DNA from: Fabrea salina | Taxonomy: Eukaryota > Ciliophora > Heterotrichea > Heterotrichida > Fabreidae | NCBI GenBank assembly: GCA_022984795.1 | Contig: JALIHJ010000021.1 | Span: forward strand, 62,001 to 126,000 | Length of the DNA stretch: 64,000 nt | Direction of reading: 5' to 3' | In this document: in pieces, positions 52,142-60,782 of the stretch | Position numbering within the stretch: the first letter of the stretch is position 1 | How the letters are laid out: each line of letters starts with the position of its first letter | Notes under the pieces: model-generated | Databases searched by the model: none | What the model was told of the DNA's origin: nothing | What the model saw: only the letters and a program-made list of their open reading frames with translations | Position numbers and translations under genes: made by a program

Positions 52142-53449
52142 ATGGCCTTAAGATCAACGTTAAGAAAGAAAAAGACTAACTCACGCCCAATTAGCCCTAG
52201 CTCCAGAGGCAACTCAAGAGTTCGCACTGAAAATATCTACTCAAAGCCTGTAAACCCAGTTGGTTCAAAAGGGCCTCTTCGGATTTCGCATAAGCCATCT
52301 CGCACTTACGGAGGAAAGCCGTCTTTAGAAGGACCCGGCGAAAGGGCCAATAAAATCCTAAAAGATGAGTTGTCAAAAACCAACCCATTTAGAACACCTC
52401 TGATAAGCAGCAAAAACAACACTCCCAGAAACAAAAAGACACCTGTTTTTCCTAGGTCAGCTAAACACCGCAGAGTTAACTCCAACAACGAAAGACCCCT
52501 TTCGACATACAACGGAAGTAAAACCTCAGAAAAGTCCCACAGCAGGCGCTTTTCTCTGGAGAAGATCCAACCTTCTTCTTTGATGCTTAAGTACGCCCAC
52601 GTTACAAGGTGCGGAATGATTCCAGGAAACCCAGGAAAAACCAATCAGGACAGTTACTTTGAATTCCTTAACTTCGGCGGAAACCCCGAGCACCATTTGT
52701 TTGGGGTCTTTGACGGTCATGGGTTTTACGGCAGAGAAGTTTCGACCTTCGTTAGAGAAAGGCTTCCTAAACTGCTAGTTTCTGACCCCTTTTTGAATAA
52801 AGACACCAAAAAAGCCATCCACAGGTCTGTGTTTAGAGTAGAACAAGAAGTTGTGGAAGAAGTTGACGTGAACTTTAGCGGCACTACTTTAATATTGATA
52901 TTTATTAAAGGGAAAACAATATACTGTGCCAACGTAGGAGACTCAAGGGCTTTGCTAGCAAGGCAAATCGAAGAACAAGACTCCTCAAACTGGATGGCAA
53001 TTGCTTTGTCGAGGGACCACAAGCCTGACCTTGAAGACGAGTCCGAAAGAATCTTGGCCAAAGGAGGCAGGATAGAAGCTTATCAAGACGAAGAAGGAAA
53101 CAGTCTAGGTCCTGCTAGAGTGTGGCTGCGTCACCAAGACTTGCCTGGACTTGCAATGTCTAGGTCTATAGGGGACGCTGTAGCTTCTTCTGTAGGAGTT
53201 ATTTGCACTCCAGAAATTTTGGAATTCGAAATCACGCCACAAGACAAATTCCTAGTTTTGGGCAGTGACGGCATTTTTGAATTCTTAAACAATGAAGACA
53301 TTGTGAGAATAGTAGTTCCTCACTGGAAGAAAAGCGACGTGCAAGGTGCTACTGAAAACTTGGGAGAGGAAGCCAAACTGAAATGGCAGCAAGAAGAAGA
53401 AGTCATTGACGATATCACTGCTATTTGTATTTTCATCAAATCAACTTAA
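52142..53449 (+). CDS. PP2C-type (PPM) protein phosphatase
   Basis: Encodes 435 residues. A basic, Ser/Asn-rich N-terminus (about 1-140) precedes a PP2C domain (about 150-435): metal-binding FGVFDGHG, SGTTLILIFI, ANVGDSRALLA, LSRDHKPD, GLAMSRSIGD and VLGSDGIFEF all present, so it should be an active Mg/Mn-dependent Ser/Thr phosphatase. A 124-bp gap (52018-52141) without coding potential lies upstream; I saw only AT-rich DNA and an AGCTAGCT palindrome in it. Confidence 0.94.
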   Translation: MALRSTLRKKKTNSRPISPSSRGNSRVRTENIYSKPVNPVGSKGPLRISHKPSRTYGGKPSLEGPGERANKILKDELSKTNPFRTPLISSKNNTPRNKKTPVFPRSAKHRRVNSNNERPLSTYNGSKTSEKSHSRRFSLEKIQPSSLMLKYAHVTRCGMIPGNPGKTNQDSYFEFLNFGGNPEHHLFGVFDGHGFYGREVSTFVRERLPKLLVSDPFLNKDTKKAIHRSVFRVEQEVVEEVDVNFSGTTLILIFIKGKTIYCANVGDSRALLARQIEEQDSSNWMAIALSRDHKPDLEDESERILAKGGRIEAYQDEEGNSLGPARVWLRHQDLPGLAMSRSIGDAVASSVGVICTPEILEFEITPQDKFLVLGSDGIFEFLNNEDIVRIVVPHWKKSDVQGATENLGEEAKLKWQQEEEVIDDITAICIFIKST

Positions 53450-53456
53450 GATAAAT

Positions 53457-54887
53457 ATGGTAGAAGAGGTAAAAGGAGACCCTCTGGCTCGTGTTGAAGA
53501 GTTGAAGCAGCTAGGCAACCAGAAGTTCAAGGAAAAGCACTTTGGGGAAGCTATAGCTTTTTACACACAAGCCATAGAACTAGACCCCTCTCTACCCGTT
53601 CTTTACTCAAACAGATCGCTTGCTAACCTTAAGGTCGAAAATTACGGGTTTGCTGAAAAAGACGCTTCGGAAGCTATAAGGCTAGACCCTAACTTCATTA
53701 AAGGGTACTACAGAAGGGGGTCTGCTAACTTTGCAATGTGCCGTTTCAAAGAAGCCATCAAGGACCTCAAAGCAGTTTGCAAAATTGTGCCAAACGACAA
53801 AGAAGCCAAAAACAAGTTGAGAAGTGCTCAAAAAGAATTTAGGGCCTTGAAGTTTGCTGAAGCACTTGAAATGGAAACACCTTCAAAGGCAATTGACATC
53901 CAAAACTTAGAAGTTCCTGACTCCTACACAGGTCCTAGACTCCCTGAAGTAGTTACACCTGAATGGGTCCAGGAACTCATGGAGTACTTTAAAAACCAAA
54001 AACAACTCCACAAAAAGTATGTTTTGGAAATGCTAATCAGAGTCAAAGAAGTGCTTTCCAACCTAAGATCTTTGGTTTATATAGGCATTCCTCAAGAAGA
54101 AGAATTCACAGTTTGCGGAGACGTGCACGGGCAGTTTTACGACTTACTCAACATTTTCGAACTAAACGGAGTGCCTTCGCCTTCCAACCCTTTCTTGTTC
54201 AATGGCGACTTTGTGGACAGAGGCTCTTTTTCAGTTGAGGTGATGCTGACTCTGTTTGCTTGGAAACTGTGCTACCCCGAACACTTCCACTTGCTAAGAG
54301 GCAATCACGAAACCAAAAACATGAACAAGGTTTACGGGTTCGAAGGAGAAGTGCATCACAAGTACGACACCAACACAATGGAGTTGTTTAGTGAAATCTT
54401 TTGTTACCTGCCTTTAGCTGCAGTTTTGAACAGCAAAGTTATGGTTACTCACGGAGGTTTGTTCTCGCAAGACGGAGTCAAACTATCCGACATCGAAAAC
54501 CTGGACAGAGTTAAAGAACCTCCTGACAGTGGAATCATGTGCGAGCTACTTTGGAGCGACCCCATTAAGTCGAATGGTAGACACCCTTCTAAAAGAGGAG
54601 TTGGTCTTAGTTTTGGTCCAGACGTAGCACACAGGTTCTTGGACGAAAACAACTTAGAACTACTAGTAAGGTCGCACGAAGTCAAAGAAGAAGGTTACGA
54701 AGTCGAAGCAGACGGACGCGTCATCACAATTTTCAGTGCACCTAACTACTGTGATCAGATGGGAAACAAAGGTGCTGTGCTAAAGTTTAAAGGCAGCGAC
54801 ATGAAACCCCAGTTCAAGACTTTTACAGCTGCTCCTCATCCCAACGTCCCCGCTATGGCTTACGCTAAGCCCTTTATGTTTATGTAA
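53457..54887 (+). CDS. PPP5C: protein phosphatase 5 (TPR + PPP catalytic domain)
   Basis: Encodes 476 residues from ATG 53457; a longer frame overlaps the PP2C gene. Three TPRs (about 12-115; QLGNQKFKEKHFGEAIAFYTQAIELDP) inhibit the enzyme and bind the Hsp90 C-terminus. A PPP phosphatase domain (about 175-470) carries GDVHGQ, GDFVDRG, RGNHE and THGGLF. Length and order equal PP5 (about 499 in animals). PP5 dephosphorylates Hsp90 clients and co-chaperones. It directly follows the PP2C gene, by 7 bp. Confidence 0.95.
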   Translation: MVEEVKGDPLARVEELKQLGNQKFKEKHFGEAIAFYTQAIELDPSLPVLYSNRSLANLKVENYGFAEKDASEAIRLDPNFIKGYYRRGSANFAMCRFKEAIKDLKAVCKIVPNDKEAKNKLRSAQKEFRALKFAEALEMETPSKAIDIQNLEVPDSYTGPRLPEVVTPEWVQELMEYFKNQKQLHKKYVLEMLIRVKEVLSNLRSLVYIGIPQEEEFTVCGDVHGQFYDLLNIFELNGVPSPSNPFLFNGDFVDRGSFSVEVMLTLFAWKLCYPEHFHLLRGNHETKNMNKVYGFEGEVHHKYDTNTMELFSEIFCYLPLAAVLNSKVMVTHGGLFSQDGVKLSDIENLDRVKEPPDSGIMCELLWSDPIKSNGRHPSKRGVGLSFGPDVAHRFLDENNLELLVRSHEVKEEGYEVEADGRVITIFSAPNYCDQMGNKGAVLKFKGSDMKPQFKTFTAAPHPNVPAMAYAKPFMFM

Positions 54888-54910
54888 TCCTAATAAATTA
54901 GCGGTCATAA

Positions 54911-55624
54911 ATGAAGTTCAACATATCTTTCCCAGAGACAGGCCAGCAAAAGCTCATCGAGATTGACGACGACATGAAAGTAAGGAATTTTTACGACAGA
55001 AGAATGGGCCAGGAGATCGAGGGCGAAGTTTTAGGAGAGGAGTTCAAAGGGTACGTTTTCCGAATTGCAGGAGGAAATGACAAGCAGGGATTCCCCATGA
55101 AACAAGGAGTCCTTGAAAACAGACGTGTGAGACTGCTCCTGGCCGATGGGCACTCTTGCTACCGTCCCCGCAGAAAGGGAGAACGCAAGCGCAAGTCCAT
55201 CAGGGGCTGCATTGTGAGTTATGACATTGCTGTTCTTCACTTAGTCATTGTGCAAAAAGGCGAGCAAGAATTGCCAGGCCTCACTGACGACCCTCGTCCC
55301 CGCAGACTTGGACCCAAAAGAGCCAATCACATCAGGAAGTTATTTGCCCTCAGCAAAGAGGATGACGTGAGGAAGTATGTTGTGAGGAGGAAGATCGAAA
55401 GAGAAGGCAAACCTGCTAAGTCCAAGGCCCCCAAAATTCAGAGACTCATCACAGAAGAAAGACTCAGAAGAAAAACCAAAGAAAAGAAAGACAAAAAGGA
55501 AGCTTGGGAAAGAGCAAAAACTGCAAAGAAGAACTACTTAAGGTTGGTCAACCAGGTTATGTACCGCAAGAACCACCCCGACAAGGCTTCTATCAACGAC
55601 GAAGTCAAACAAGCTACCGCTTAG
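54911..55624 (+). CDS. RPS6: 40S ribosomal protein S6 (eS6)
   Basis: Encodes 237 residues. [54 protein letters not shown] and [16 protein letters not shown] are eS6 hallmarks. The C-terminus has a Lys-rich helix but lacks the clustered RRxS sites that S6 kinase phosphorylates in animals (it ends NDEVKQATA). Acts in the small subunit near the mRNA channel entry. Stop TAG; one of two ribosomal protein genes in the window. Confidence 0.97.
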   Translation: MKFNISFPETGQQKLIEIDDDMKVRNFYDRRMGQEIEGEVLGEEFKGYVFRIAGGNDKQGFPMKQGVLENRRVRLLLADGHSCYRPRRKGERKRKSIRGCIVSYDIAVLHLVIVQKGEQELPGLTDDPRPRRLGPKRANHIRKLFALSKEDDVRKYVVRRKIEREGKPAKSKAPKIQRLITEERLRRKTKEKKDKKEAWERAKTAKKNYLRLVNQVMYRKNHPDKASINDEVKQATA

Positions 55625-55668
55625 TATATAAATGGTTTGCTCAAATTAGTTTTTAAGGGGCAATTTTA

Positions 55669-56316
55669 ATGAACCTCACCAAAAGAGAAGTAGGCTTGAT
55701 GGGAGTCCTTAAAGGCGTCCACAAAACTGCTGAGAAGTTTGAACTCTCCCAGTCCTATGTCCGAGAAGCTGTTTTAAGTATTGAAGAAGATCCTTTTTTC
55801 CACAAACTCAGAGAGTACATTACCCAGTACATCCAGAAAACTTCTGTTGAGAAAGCAGCCAGAAAGTTCTTTTTGCCTAAAAACATTCTGCAGAAGCTTT
55901 TGGAACACGAAAAAGAATGCTCTAAAGAACAAGTGATCCAAGAAGCCTACAGAAGAATTAAAAGTACCTACTCTGTTCCCATAAATCCTCAGCCTAAACC
56001 TCCCAAAAAGACCCAAACCCCAGAACTGTTTTCTGCTGACTCTTTTATCAGAGCTATTCCACAAATCACCTCTAGAGAAGTATCCAGTTTAGACTCCAAC
56101 ACTAAACTTTTGATAGTTTCGGAACTGCAAAAAACTAAAGACCCAACTGTTTTAAGTGACGAATTTGGAGTGGTTAAAGATACTATGGAGTACTGGGCCA
56201 AGTCTTACCACCAAAAAGGAAAACTCCCTGAGTCCCAGCTGTTGCAAAAAGCTGCTTCTGAAGTTTTAGTCCAAGCTTATGAGGAACTTGTGAAGGAACT
56301 GGGAATTGCTAAGTAA
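55669..56316 (+). CDS. putative DNA-binding protein with repeated HTH-like units
   Basis: Encodes 215 residues. Three stretches look like helix-turn-helix units: about 17-35 (HKTAEKFELSQSYVREAV), 55-80 (SVEKAARKFFLPKNILQKL) and 162-190 (DPTVLSDEFGVVKDTMEYWAKS). A Pro/Lys-rich linker (about 103-117) separates the second from the third. Such short repeated HTHs occur in homeodomain-like regulators and transposase-derived proteins. No transposase core or repeats flank it, so it looks like a host gene. A role in transcription is inferred. The 44-bp spacer upstream contains a rejected 15-nt intron lookalike. Confidence 0.75.
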   Translation: MNLTKREVGLMGVLKGVHKTAEKFELSQSYVREAVLSIEEDPFFHKLREYITQYIQKTSVEKAARKFFLPKNILQKLLEHEKECSKEQVIQEAYRRIKSTYSVPINPQPKPPKKTQTPELFSADSFIRAIPQITSREVSSLDSNTKLLIVSELQKTKDPTVLSDEFGVVKDTMEYWAKSYHQKGKLPESQLLQKAASEVLVQAYEELVKELGIAK

Positions 56317-56331
56317 TGATTTATAATAATA

Positions 56332-56607
56332 ATGCCGCATTACCCATCTGAAATAGAGTACTCTGAAAAGTACTGCGACAGTGTGAATGAGTATAGACAC
56401 GTGCATCTTCCTAGACACCTTTTTAAGAAGATACCTAGAGGAAGACTACTTAGTGAGCAGGAGTGGAGAAGCTTAGGAGTTCAACAAAGCAGAGGCTGGG
56501 TTCACTATGAAATCCATAGACCCGAACCTCACATTTTACTTTTTAAGCGTCCTTTGGGCACTGACCCTTTAACTGGACTTGTTCCTATTGATTCCCGCCA
56601 TTATTAG
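56332..56607 (+). CDS. CKS1: CKS1, cyclin-dependent kinase regulatory subunit
   Basis: Encodes 91 residues, standard for CKS. It has [21 protein letters not shown], the anion-binding residues of [36 protein letters not shown] (quoted as [17 protein letters not shown] / [17 protein letters not shown]), and the HRPEPH hinge used for strand exchange. It docks phosphorylated sites on CDK substrates in cell-cycle control. Small single-exon gene, 15 bp after the HTH gene. Confidence 0.96.
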   Translation: MPHYPSEIEYSEKYCDSVNEYRHVHLPRHLFKKIPRGRLLSEQEWRSLGVQQSRGWVHYEIHRPEPHILLFKRPLGTDPLTGLVPIDSRHY

Positions 56608-56619
56608 CATATACTTAAG

Positions 56620-58515
56620 TTATTTAATGCTTCCCCAAAGTAAGTCCTTGAACCTAGGTTTTTCTTTAGGAGTCCGATTCCTCAAAAAGTCACTGTGCTC
56701 AAGTTCTCCAGTTCTAGTGTATCCTGTTTTCAAGGTAACTTCTGACACTCCTCTGCTCTGGAAAATCTTTTCAAGAAGATACTGAATTTTTTCATAAGCA
56801 CCTCCTTTGACATTGGTGCTTTCGAGTGCACAAATTCCAATAGCCTGGACGAAGTTTTCAAAGTCTATAGAAACGAGTTCACCTTCTTGGAAGTTAACAT
56901 TGGGCAAACTAATTGCGGAAGAAATAGTGATTGACTTGCGGTGCATGCTTGACACTGTTGAAAAAATCCAAGTGAGACTTTTCCTGGGCAAAACGTCTGG
57001 GAATATTGAAAAGTCACTGCAAAAGTTCATAAAGTTAGCAAAGTTCATTTTTTGGTGCTTGTCAAAGTAGTGCTTTGAATAAGTCCTTAGTGAGTTACTA
57101 AGCGATTCCATAGAGTTATCTAAGTGCTTTTCTTTTAAGATCGACAACACAGCCCTTAAGTAGGACTCTGTGCCCTTAAAAAGTGCTTCTAGAGGCAAAA
57201 TGTGGTTTTCAACAAGGTTAATATATGCTTCCTCTTCCCCCATTCCAGTGTAGAGTTTACTTGATATAGTTTCTAGTGCATACAAGAACTGCCTGAAACT
57301 AAGCTTGCGGCAGTCGTTTTCTTTAGGAATTAAGTGGTGTTTTTCTTTAAAAGGCTGTTCAGTAGTTTTGGGTGCTTTGTAAGTTAAAGCTTTTAAAAAC
57401 ACTAAGTGGGCTTCTGCACTGCTGAAGCCTTGTTTGGAACTTTTGATGATTTTAGCGTCGCACAAGAGCTTTAAAAAGTTGTAACTGTTCATTTTCCTCA
57501 AGTTAGTTTTGTTGCCTAAGATACAGTAAGCATTAAAAACACTTTCAAGTTGTTCTAGGTGGATTTCTAAGTTCGTTCTGCTTTCAGTGACTTCGAACTT
57601 ATCCAGTGTTTTAAGGTTCTGTTCAAGGTTTTCTTTATGAGCAGTTTGCATAAGTTTCAGTACTCTTTTAGAAGTAAGTAAACTCAGGGTTCGAGTTCTG
57701 ATTTGCTGAGTACTGACTCCAGAAAAAGAAGACATTTCAAGTTTTTCTAGGAACACAACCAACTTCTCAGACGGAGAAAGCACTCTTTGAACGTACTTAC
57801 CTAAAAGTGAGCATCTCAAAAGACACATTAGGAACTTTTTAAAAGTGAAGTACTGGCCTTCTTCTTTAAAGTTAAAAAAGCACTCTAAGTTTTGAACGCA
57901 GTGGATTATGTCACACCAAAGCCTTTTTGCCAGTCCGTTAGAAATCAAATCTGGGGTAATTTTATAGTCACTAATCAAGGCCATAAAAGCTTCTTCGGAC
58001 TTTCTAGCAATCACACACTGGGGTTCAGAGCTGTAGAGCTCCCAAGCAAAGTTGCTTTTGTATATGTTCCACAGAGGTTCTTTGGCAGTTAGGATTATTT
58101 CAAGGGTGTCATCGTCGATTTGGCAGTCTGTTTCTTCAAAGTCTAGGATCTTTCCAGTCGACACTAAGTTGTAGTAGAGTTCCAAAATGTGCTCGTCAAA
58201 CAACTTAAACAAAGCTTCTGTTGTCGGAGTTTCTTGACTGCTTGGGAACTTAACTAAAGCTACTCTTCCTAAGATCTCGCAAAAAGTTTCGAAGTCTATG
58301 TTTTTGGTTCTTTTTTCAGAGTAAATAAGTAACTGGATGTCTTTGGGTGTTAGGGAGTGCGAATGAACTTCTGCGTCTTTAAACAGTTTAAGCAAATTTT
58401 GATTGCTGAGCAATTTACCGTTTGAGGTGACTCCTAAGCAAGCATAATAGTGGTAAATTTTTCTCAAGCAGCCTAGCATTTCCTCTGGGCCCATTTCGTA
58501 CCTGCTTTGGTTCAT
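56620..58515 (-). CDS. protein with repeated p25-alpha/EF-hand-like modules
   Basis: Encodes 631 residues. Three similar modules seem present: about 10-95 (LSNQNLLKLFKDAEV ... IDFETFCEILGRVAL), 310-430 (MNSYNFLKLLCDAKI ... LSFRQFLYALETIS) and 490-575 (MNFANFMNFCSDFSI ... IDFENFVQAIGICAL). The Phe-x-x-hydrophobic pattern resembles p25-alpha/TPPP domains, which bundle microtubules. No calcium loop is complete. The tail is basic with RNRTPKEKPRF. The assignment is from pattern alone. Converges with CKS1, 12 bp apart. Confidence 0.78.
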   Translation of the reverse strand: MNQSRYEMGPEEMLGCLRKIYHYYACLGVTSNGKLLSNQNLLKLFKDAEVHSHSLTPKDIQLLIYSEKRTKNIDFETFCEILGRVALVKFPSSQETPTTEALFKLFDEHILELYYNLVSTGKILDFEETDCQIDDDTLEIILTAKEPLWNIYKSNFAWELYSSEPQCVIARKSEEAFMALISDYKITPDLISNGLAKRLWCDIIHCVQNLECFFNFKEEGQYFTFKKFLMCLLRCSLLGKYVQRVLSPSEKLVVFLEKLEMSSFSGVSTQQIRTRTLSLLTSKRVLKLMQTAHKENLEQNLKTLDKFEVTESRTNLEIHLEQLESVFNAYCILGNKTNLRKMNSYNFLKLLCDAKIIKSSKQGFSSAEAHLVFLKALTYKAPKTTEQPFKEKHHLIPKENDCRKLSFRQFLYALETISSKLYTGMGEEEAYINLVENHILPLEALFKGTESYLRAVLSILKEKHLDNSMESLSNSLRTYSKHYFDKHQKMNFANFMNFCSDFSIFPDVLPRKSLTWIFSTVSSMHRKSITISSAISLPNVNFQEGELVSIDFENFVQAIGICALESTNVKGGAYEKIQYLLEKIFQSRGVSEVTLKTGYTRTGELEHSDFLRNRTPKEKPRFKDLLWGSIK

Positions 58516-58581
58516 CTTAAAAATTATTTAGAGTTAGTAAAGGTAACTTTTAGATTTAAGAACTCTGCTTTAGTGGAAGTG

Positions 58582-60312
58582 CTAGGAAGGTTCATGTGGT
58601 ACTGAGTAATTAAATCGGACTTCATAAAAGTTTTTTTCAGAGTAGTGGTACCTAAGCAACTGGCCACTGTTTGAGAAAATCACTGCTTCATGTTGGTTAT
58701 TAACGGGCTGGAAGCTCCCAAAACTAATATTGAGTTTGAGACCTTTTACTGAGTTAGTTTTGCCTGAGTTCAAATTTAGTTCCCAGGCGTGTTCGTTGTC
58801 TATTTGTTCGTCTTCTTGGTTAATAACTCCTCCAAATATAAGTAACTTGTGAGTTTCAACTAGTATTGCTCCTACATTACTTAGTTTAAAGGGCAAGTGG
58901 AAGCTGAGTTTGGTCCACTTAGAGTTTTCGAGTTTCCAAACACTATGAGTAACTCTAGTTTTTTCTTGTCCACCTAAAACAAAAATACTTCCAGAAACCA
59001 CTATTCCTGAAAAGTTAAACTTCTTCTTGGGAATAGAAGGCGCTTGTTTCCAAGTTTTTTCTATTAAATCAAAAGTCTCAACAGCAGTAGTTTTCTTCCC
59101 AGAAATTACATAAACTTTACCTTCTAAGTACACAGAGCAATGGAAACTGTGTTTTTCAGCCGTATTTTGGACCTTCACAAAAGCAACTCCGTCAAAAAGA
59201 GTAGCAGACTTTTGTGAACCGTGTTGTTCAGGCCCAGTAATCAGAATTCCTTTAGGCGTGCACACGGCTGAAGACCCTTTTTCAAATGGGGGCAGGTCTG
59301 GAACTATGGAAGCAGTACAAGTAGAAGCATTGAAAATTACCATGTTTCTGTTTTGGGTGTCTAAAAAGCAGGTGCTTTCTGGAAAGTTAAACTTTTGTTT
59401 GGACTCTAAACTAGAGCTTTTCCAAATTCTTTCAATAGCTAAGTGGCAGGGCTCTGTTTCTAAAGTTGACTCTTGGTGGTTGCTTAGTTTTTCAACTATG
59501 TACTCTACATTCAAAACTGAGCCTGGCATATCATCAGACTTATAAGAAGAAAACACTCCTATTAACTTTGCCTCTGAATTCAAAACAGGAGCCCCTGAAG
59601 ACCCTTCTTTCAAAGCTTCTTCAAAAGCGAAAAACTTGTGGTCAAACAGGTGGATTTCAGAAGTTTTGGCTTGAAGCACTGGAAAGTTTCTGGTGTAGTA
59701 AATGACAGTTGCTAGTGACTCGTTTTCTGCAAAAAGAGTTGACTGCAGAGGGATTGGAGTGAGGGAGTCCAAAAACTCAGTTTGCTGGGAGTCAGGAGCT
59801 AATTCTACTACTGCAAAGCGAATGCTTTCTTGGTCGGGAAAAGGAATGAAAACTTCAGAATTAAAGTTCACCTCTACTGAGTCTAGCTGGAAAAGGGCAG
59901 AGTACTGCTTAAGAGCTGAGACTCCAGAAAAGTTTTCTGTGGTAGTGATAGCTAGTCTTTGAGTAATCATAAACCCTGTTCCTGCAAGTTCGTGGCCTTT
60001 TTGTCTGAGTTTAAAAACTGAGTTGGACAAAGCTTGCCACTTAGGATCTGGAAACTCAAAAGGCCTGGCTTTTTCTGCTTGGAGTTTGAGAAAAGGTTTG
60101 AAGTGCATCAGGCTTTTTAGTTCAGTGTCACTTGAAACAACCTGGCTAGTATCTTCGCTGTTTCTGAAGTAAAATGCATGGTTCAATAAATCAGGAAAGC
60201 TTGTTTGAACGTAAGAGTGAAGAGAAGCCATGTCACACACAGTTTGGTGGACAGTTTTAGTTTGGCCTCTGTACTCCACTCGCAGTTTTGGTTTTGACCC
60301 AAAGCAACCCAT
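58582..60312 (-). CDS. PB1-like / pseudo-trypsin / kelch protein, N-acylated (paralog of 26658)
   Basis: Encodes 576 residues with the same plan as the gene at 26658. MGCFGSK suggests double acylation. A PB1-like domain (about 8-75) is followed by a chymotrypsin-like fold (about 88-265; GTGFMITQRLAITTT, RFAVVEL, EGSSGAPVLN) and kelch-like repeats (about 345-565; ITGPEQ, VISGKK, VLGGQE, IFGGVI). Unlike its paralog it keeps Ser in the GxSG motif, but the His and Asp positions are lost, so activity is unlikely. Its ATG is 7 bp from that of the divergent ankyrin gene. Stop TAG. Confidence 0.85.
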   Translation of the reverse strand: MGCFGSKPKLRVEYRGQTKTVHQTVCDMASLHSYVQTSFPDLLNHAFYFRNSEDTSQVVSSDTELKSLMHFKPFLKLQAEKARPFEFPDPKWQALSNSVFKLRQKGHELAGTGFMITQRLAITTTENFSGVSALKQYSALFQLDSVEVNFNSEVFIPFPDQESIRFAVVELAPDSQQTEFLDSLTPIPLQSTLFAENESLATVIYYTRNFPVLQAKTSEIHLFDHKFFAFEEALKEGSSGAPVLNSEAKLIGVFSSYKSDDMPGSVLNVEYIVEKLSNHQESTLETEPCHLAIERIWKSSSLESKQKFNFPESTCFLDTQNRNMVIFNASTCTASIVPDLPPFEKGSSAVCTPKGILITGPEQHGSQKSATLFDGVAFVKVQNTAEKHSFHCSVYLEGKVYVISGKKTTAVETFDLIEKTWKQAPSIPKKKFNFSGIVVSGSIFVLGGQEKTRVTHSVWKLENSKWTKLSFHLPFKLSNVGAILVETHKLLIFGGVINQEDEQIDNEHAWELNLNSGKTNSVKGLKLNISFGSFQPVNNQHEAVIFSNSGQLLRYHYSEKNFYEVRFNYSVPHEPS

Positions 60313-60319
60313 TTCTAAT

Positions 60320-60781
60320 ATGGGTTGTGCAAGTACAAGGCAAGAAGAAAAGACTTCTCTCGAACTCTGCAGAGATCTTCAGTTCGAAGTATACGCTAAA
60401 GTAGTTTCAAAAGCAGACTTCAATGAAGTGTTTAGGTACCTTGAAAAAGGCTTTCAAATAAACTACCCAATGCCTGCTTTTCAAAAAAGAACCCTTTTGC
60501 ATGCAGCTGCAGAGTCCGGAAACGAACAAGTCTGTGAAGGCCTAATTAGCCAAGGAGCAGATGTAGATTCAAAGGACCAAAACGGAATTACTCCTATCTT
60601 CCTTGCTTTCCAAAACGAACACTGGACTGCTTTCCACCAACTTGTTAAAGCTGGAGCAGACTTAAGTGTTCAGACCAAACTAGGTTTGTTCCTGCATGAC
60701 TACTTGCCTGGGAAGTCTTCTAGCAAATCCACAGCTGAAAAAAGACTTAACGAAATAAACTACTCTTATTACAAAAAGTAA
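60320..60781 (+). CDS. small ankyrin-repeat protein, N-acylated
   Basis: Encodes 153 residues from ATG 60320 (the frame extends upstream but would cross the divergent gene). MGCASTRQ is a strong myristoylation/palmitoylation signal. Three ankyrin repeats follow (about 40-135; KRTLLHAAAESGNEQVCEGL, NGITPIFLAFQNEHWTAFHQL). A short Lys/Ser tail ends it. It may recruit a partner to a membrane. It shares a 7-bp spacer (TTCTAAT) with the kelch protein on the other strand, which also begins MGC, so the two may be co-expressed. Confidence 0.85.
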   Translation: MGCASTRQEEKTSLELCRDLQFEVYAKVVSKADFNEVFRYLEKGFQINYPMPAFQKRTLLHAAAESGNEQVCEGLISQGADVDSKDQNGITPIFLAFQNEHWTAFHQLVKAGADLSVQTKLGLFLHDYLPGKSSSKSTAEKRLNEINYSYYKK

Positions 60782-60782
60782 A

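Noticed and set aside
55635-55649. GTTTGCTCAAATTAG after ATG 55632 as an intron of the HTH gene
   Set aside because: It starts GTT, not GTA, lacks T9, and the spliced frame differs from the HTH frame.
59702-59962. Plus-strand frames inside the kelch gene at 58582-60312
   Set aside because: All fall within the minus-strand gene and show no domain or spacer.
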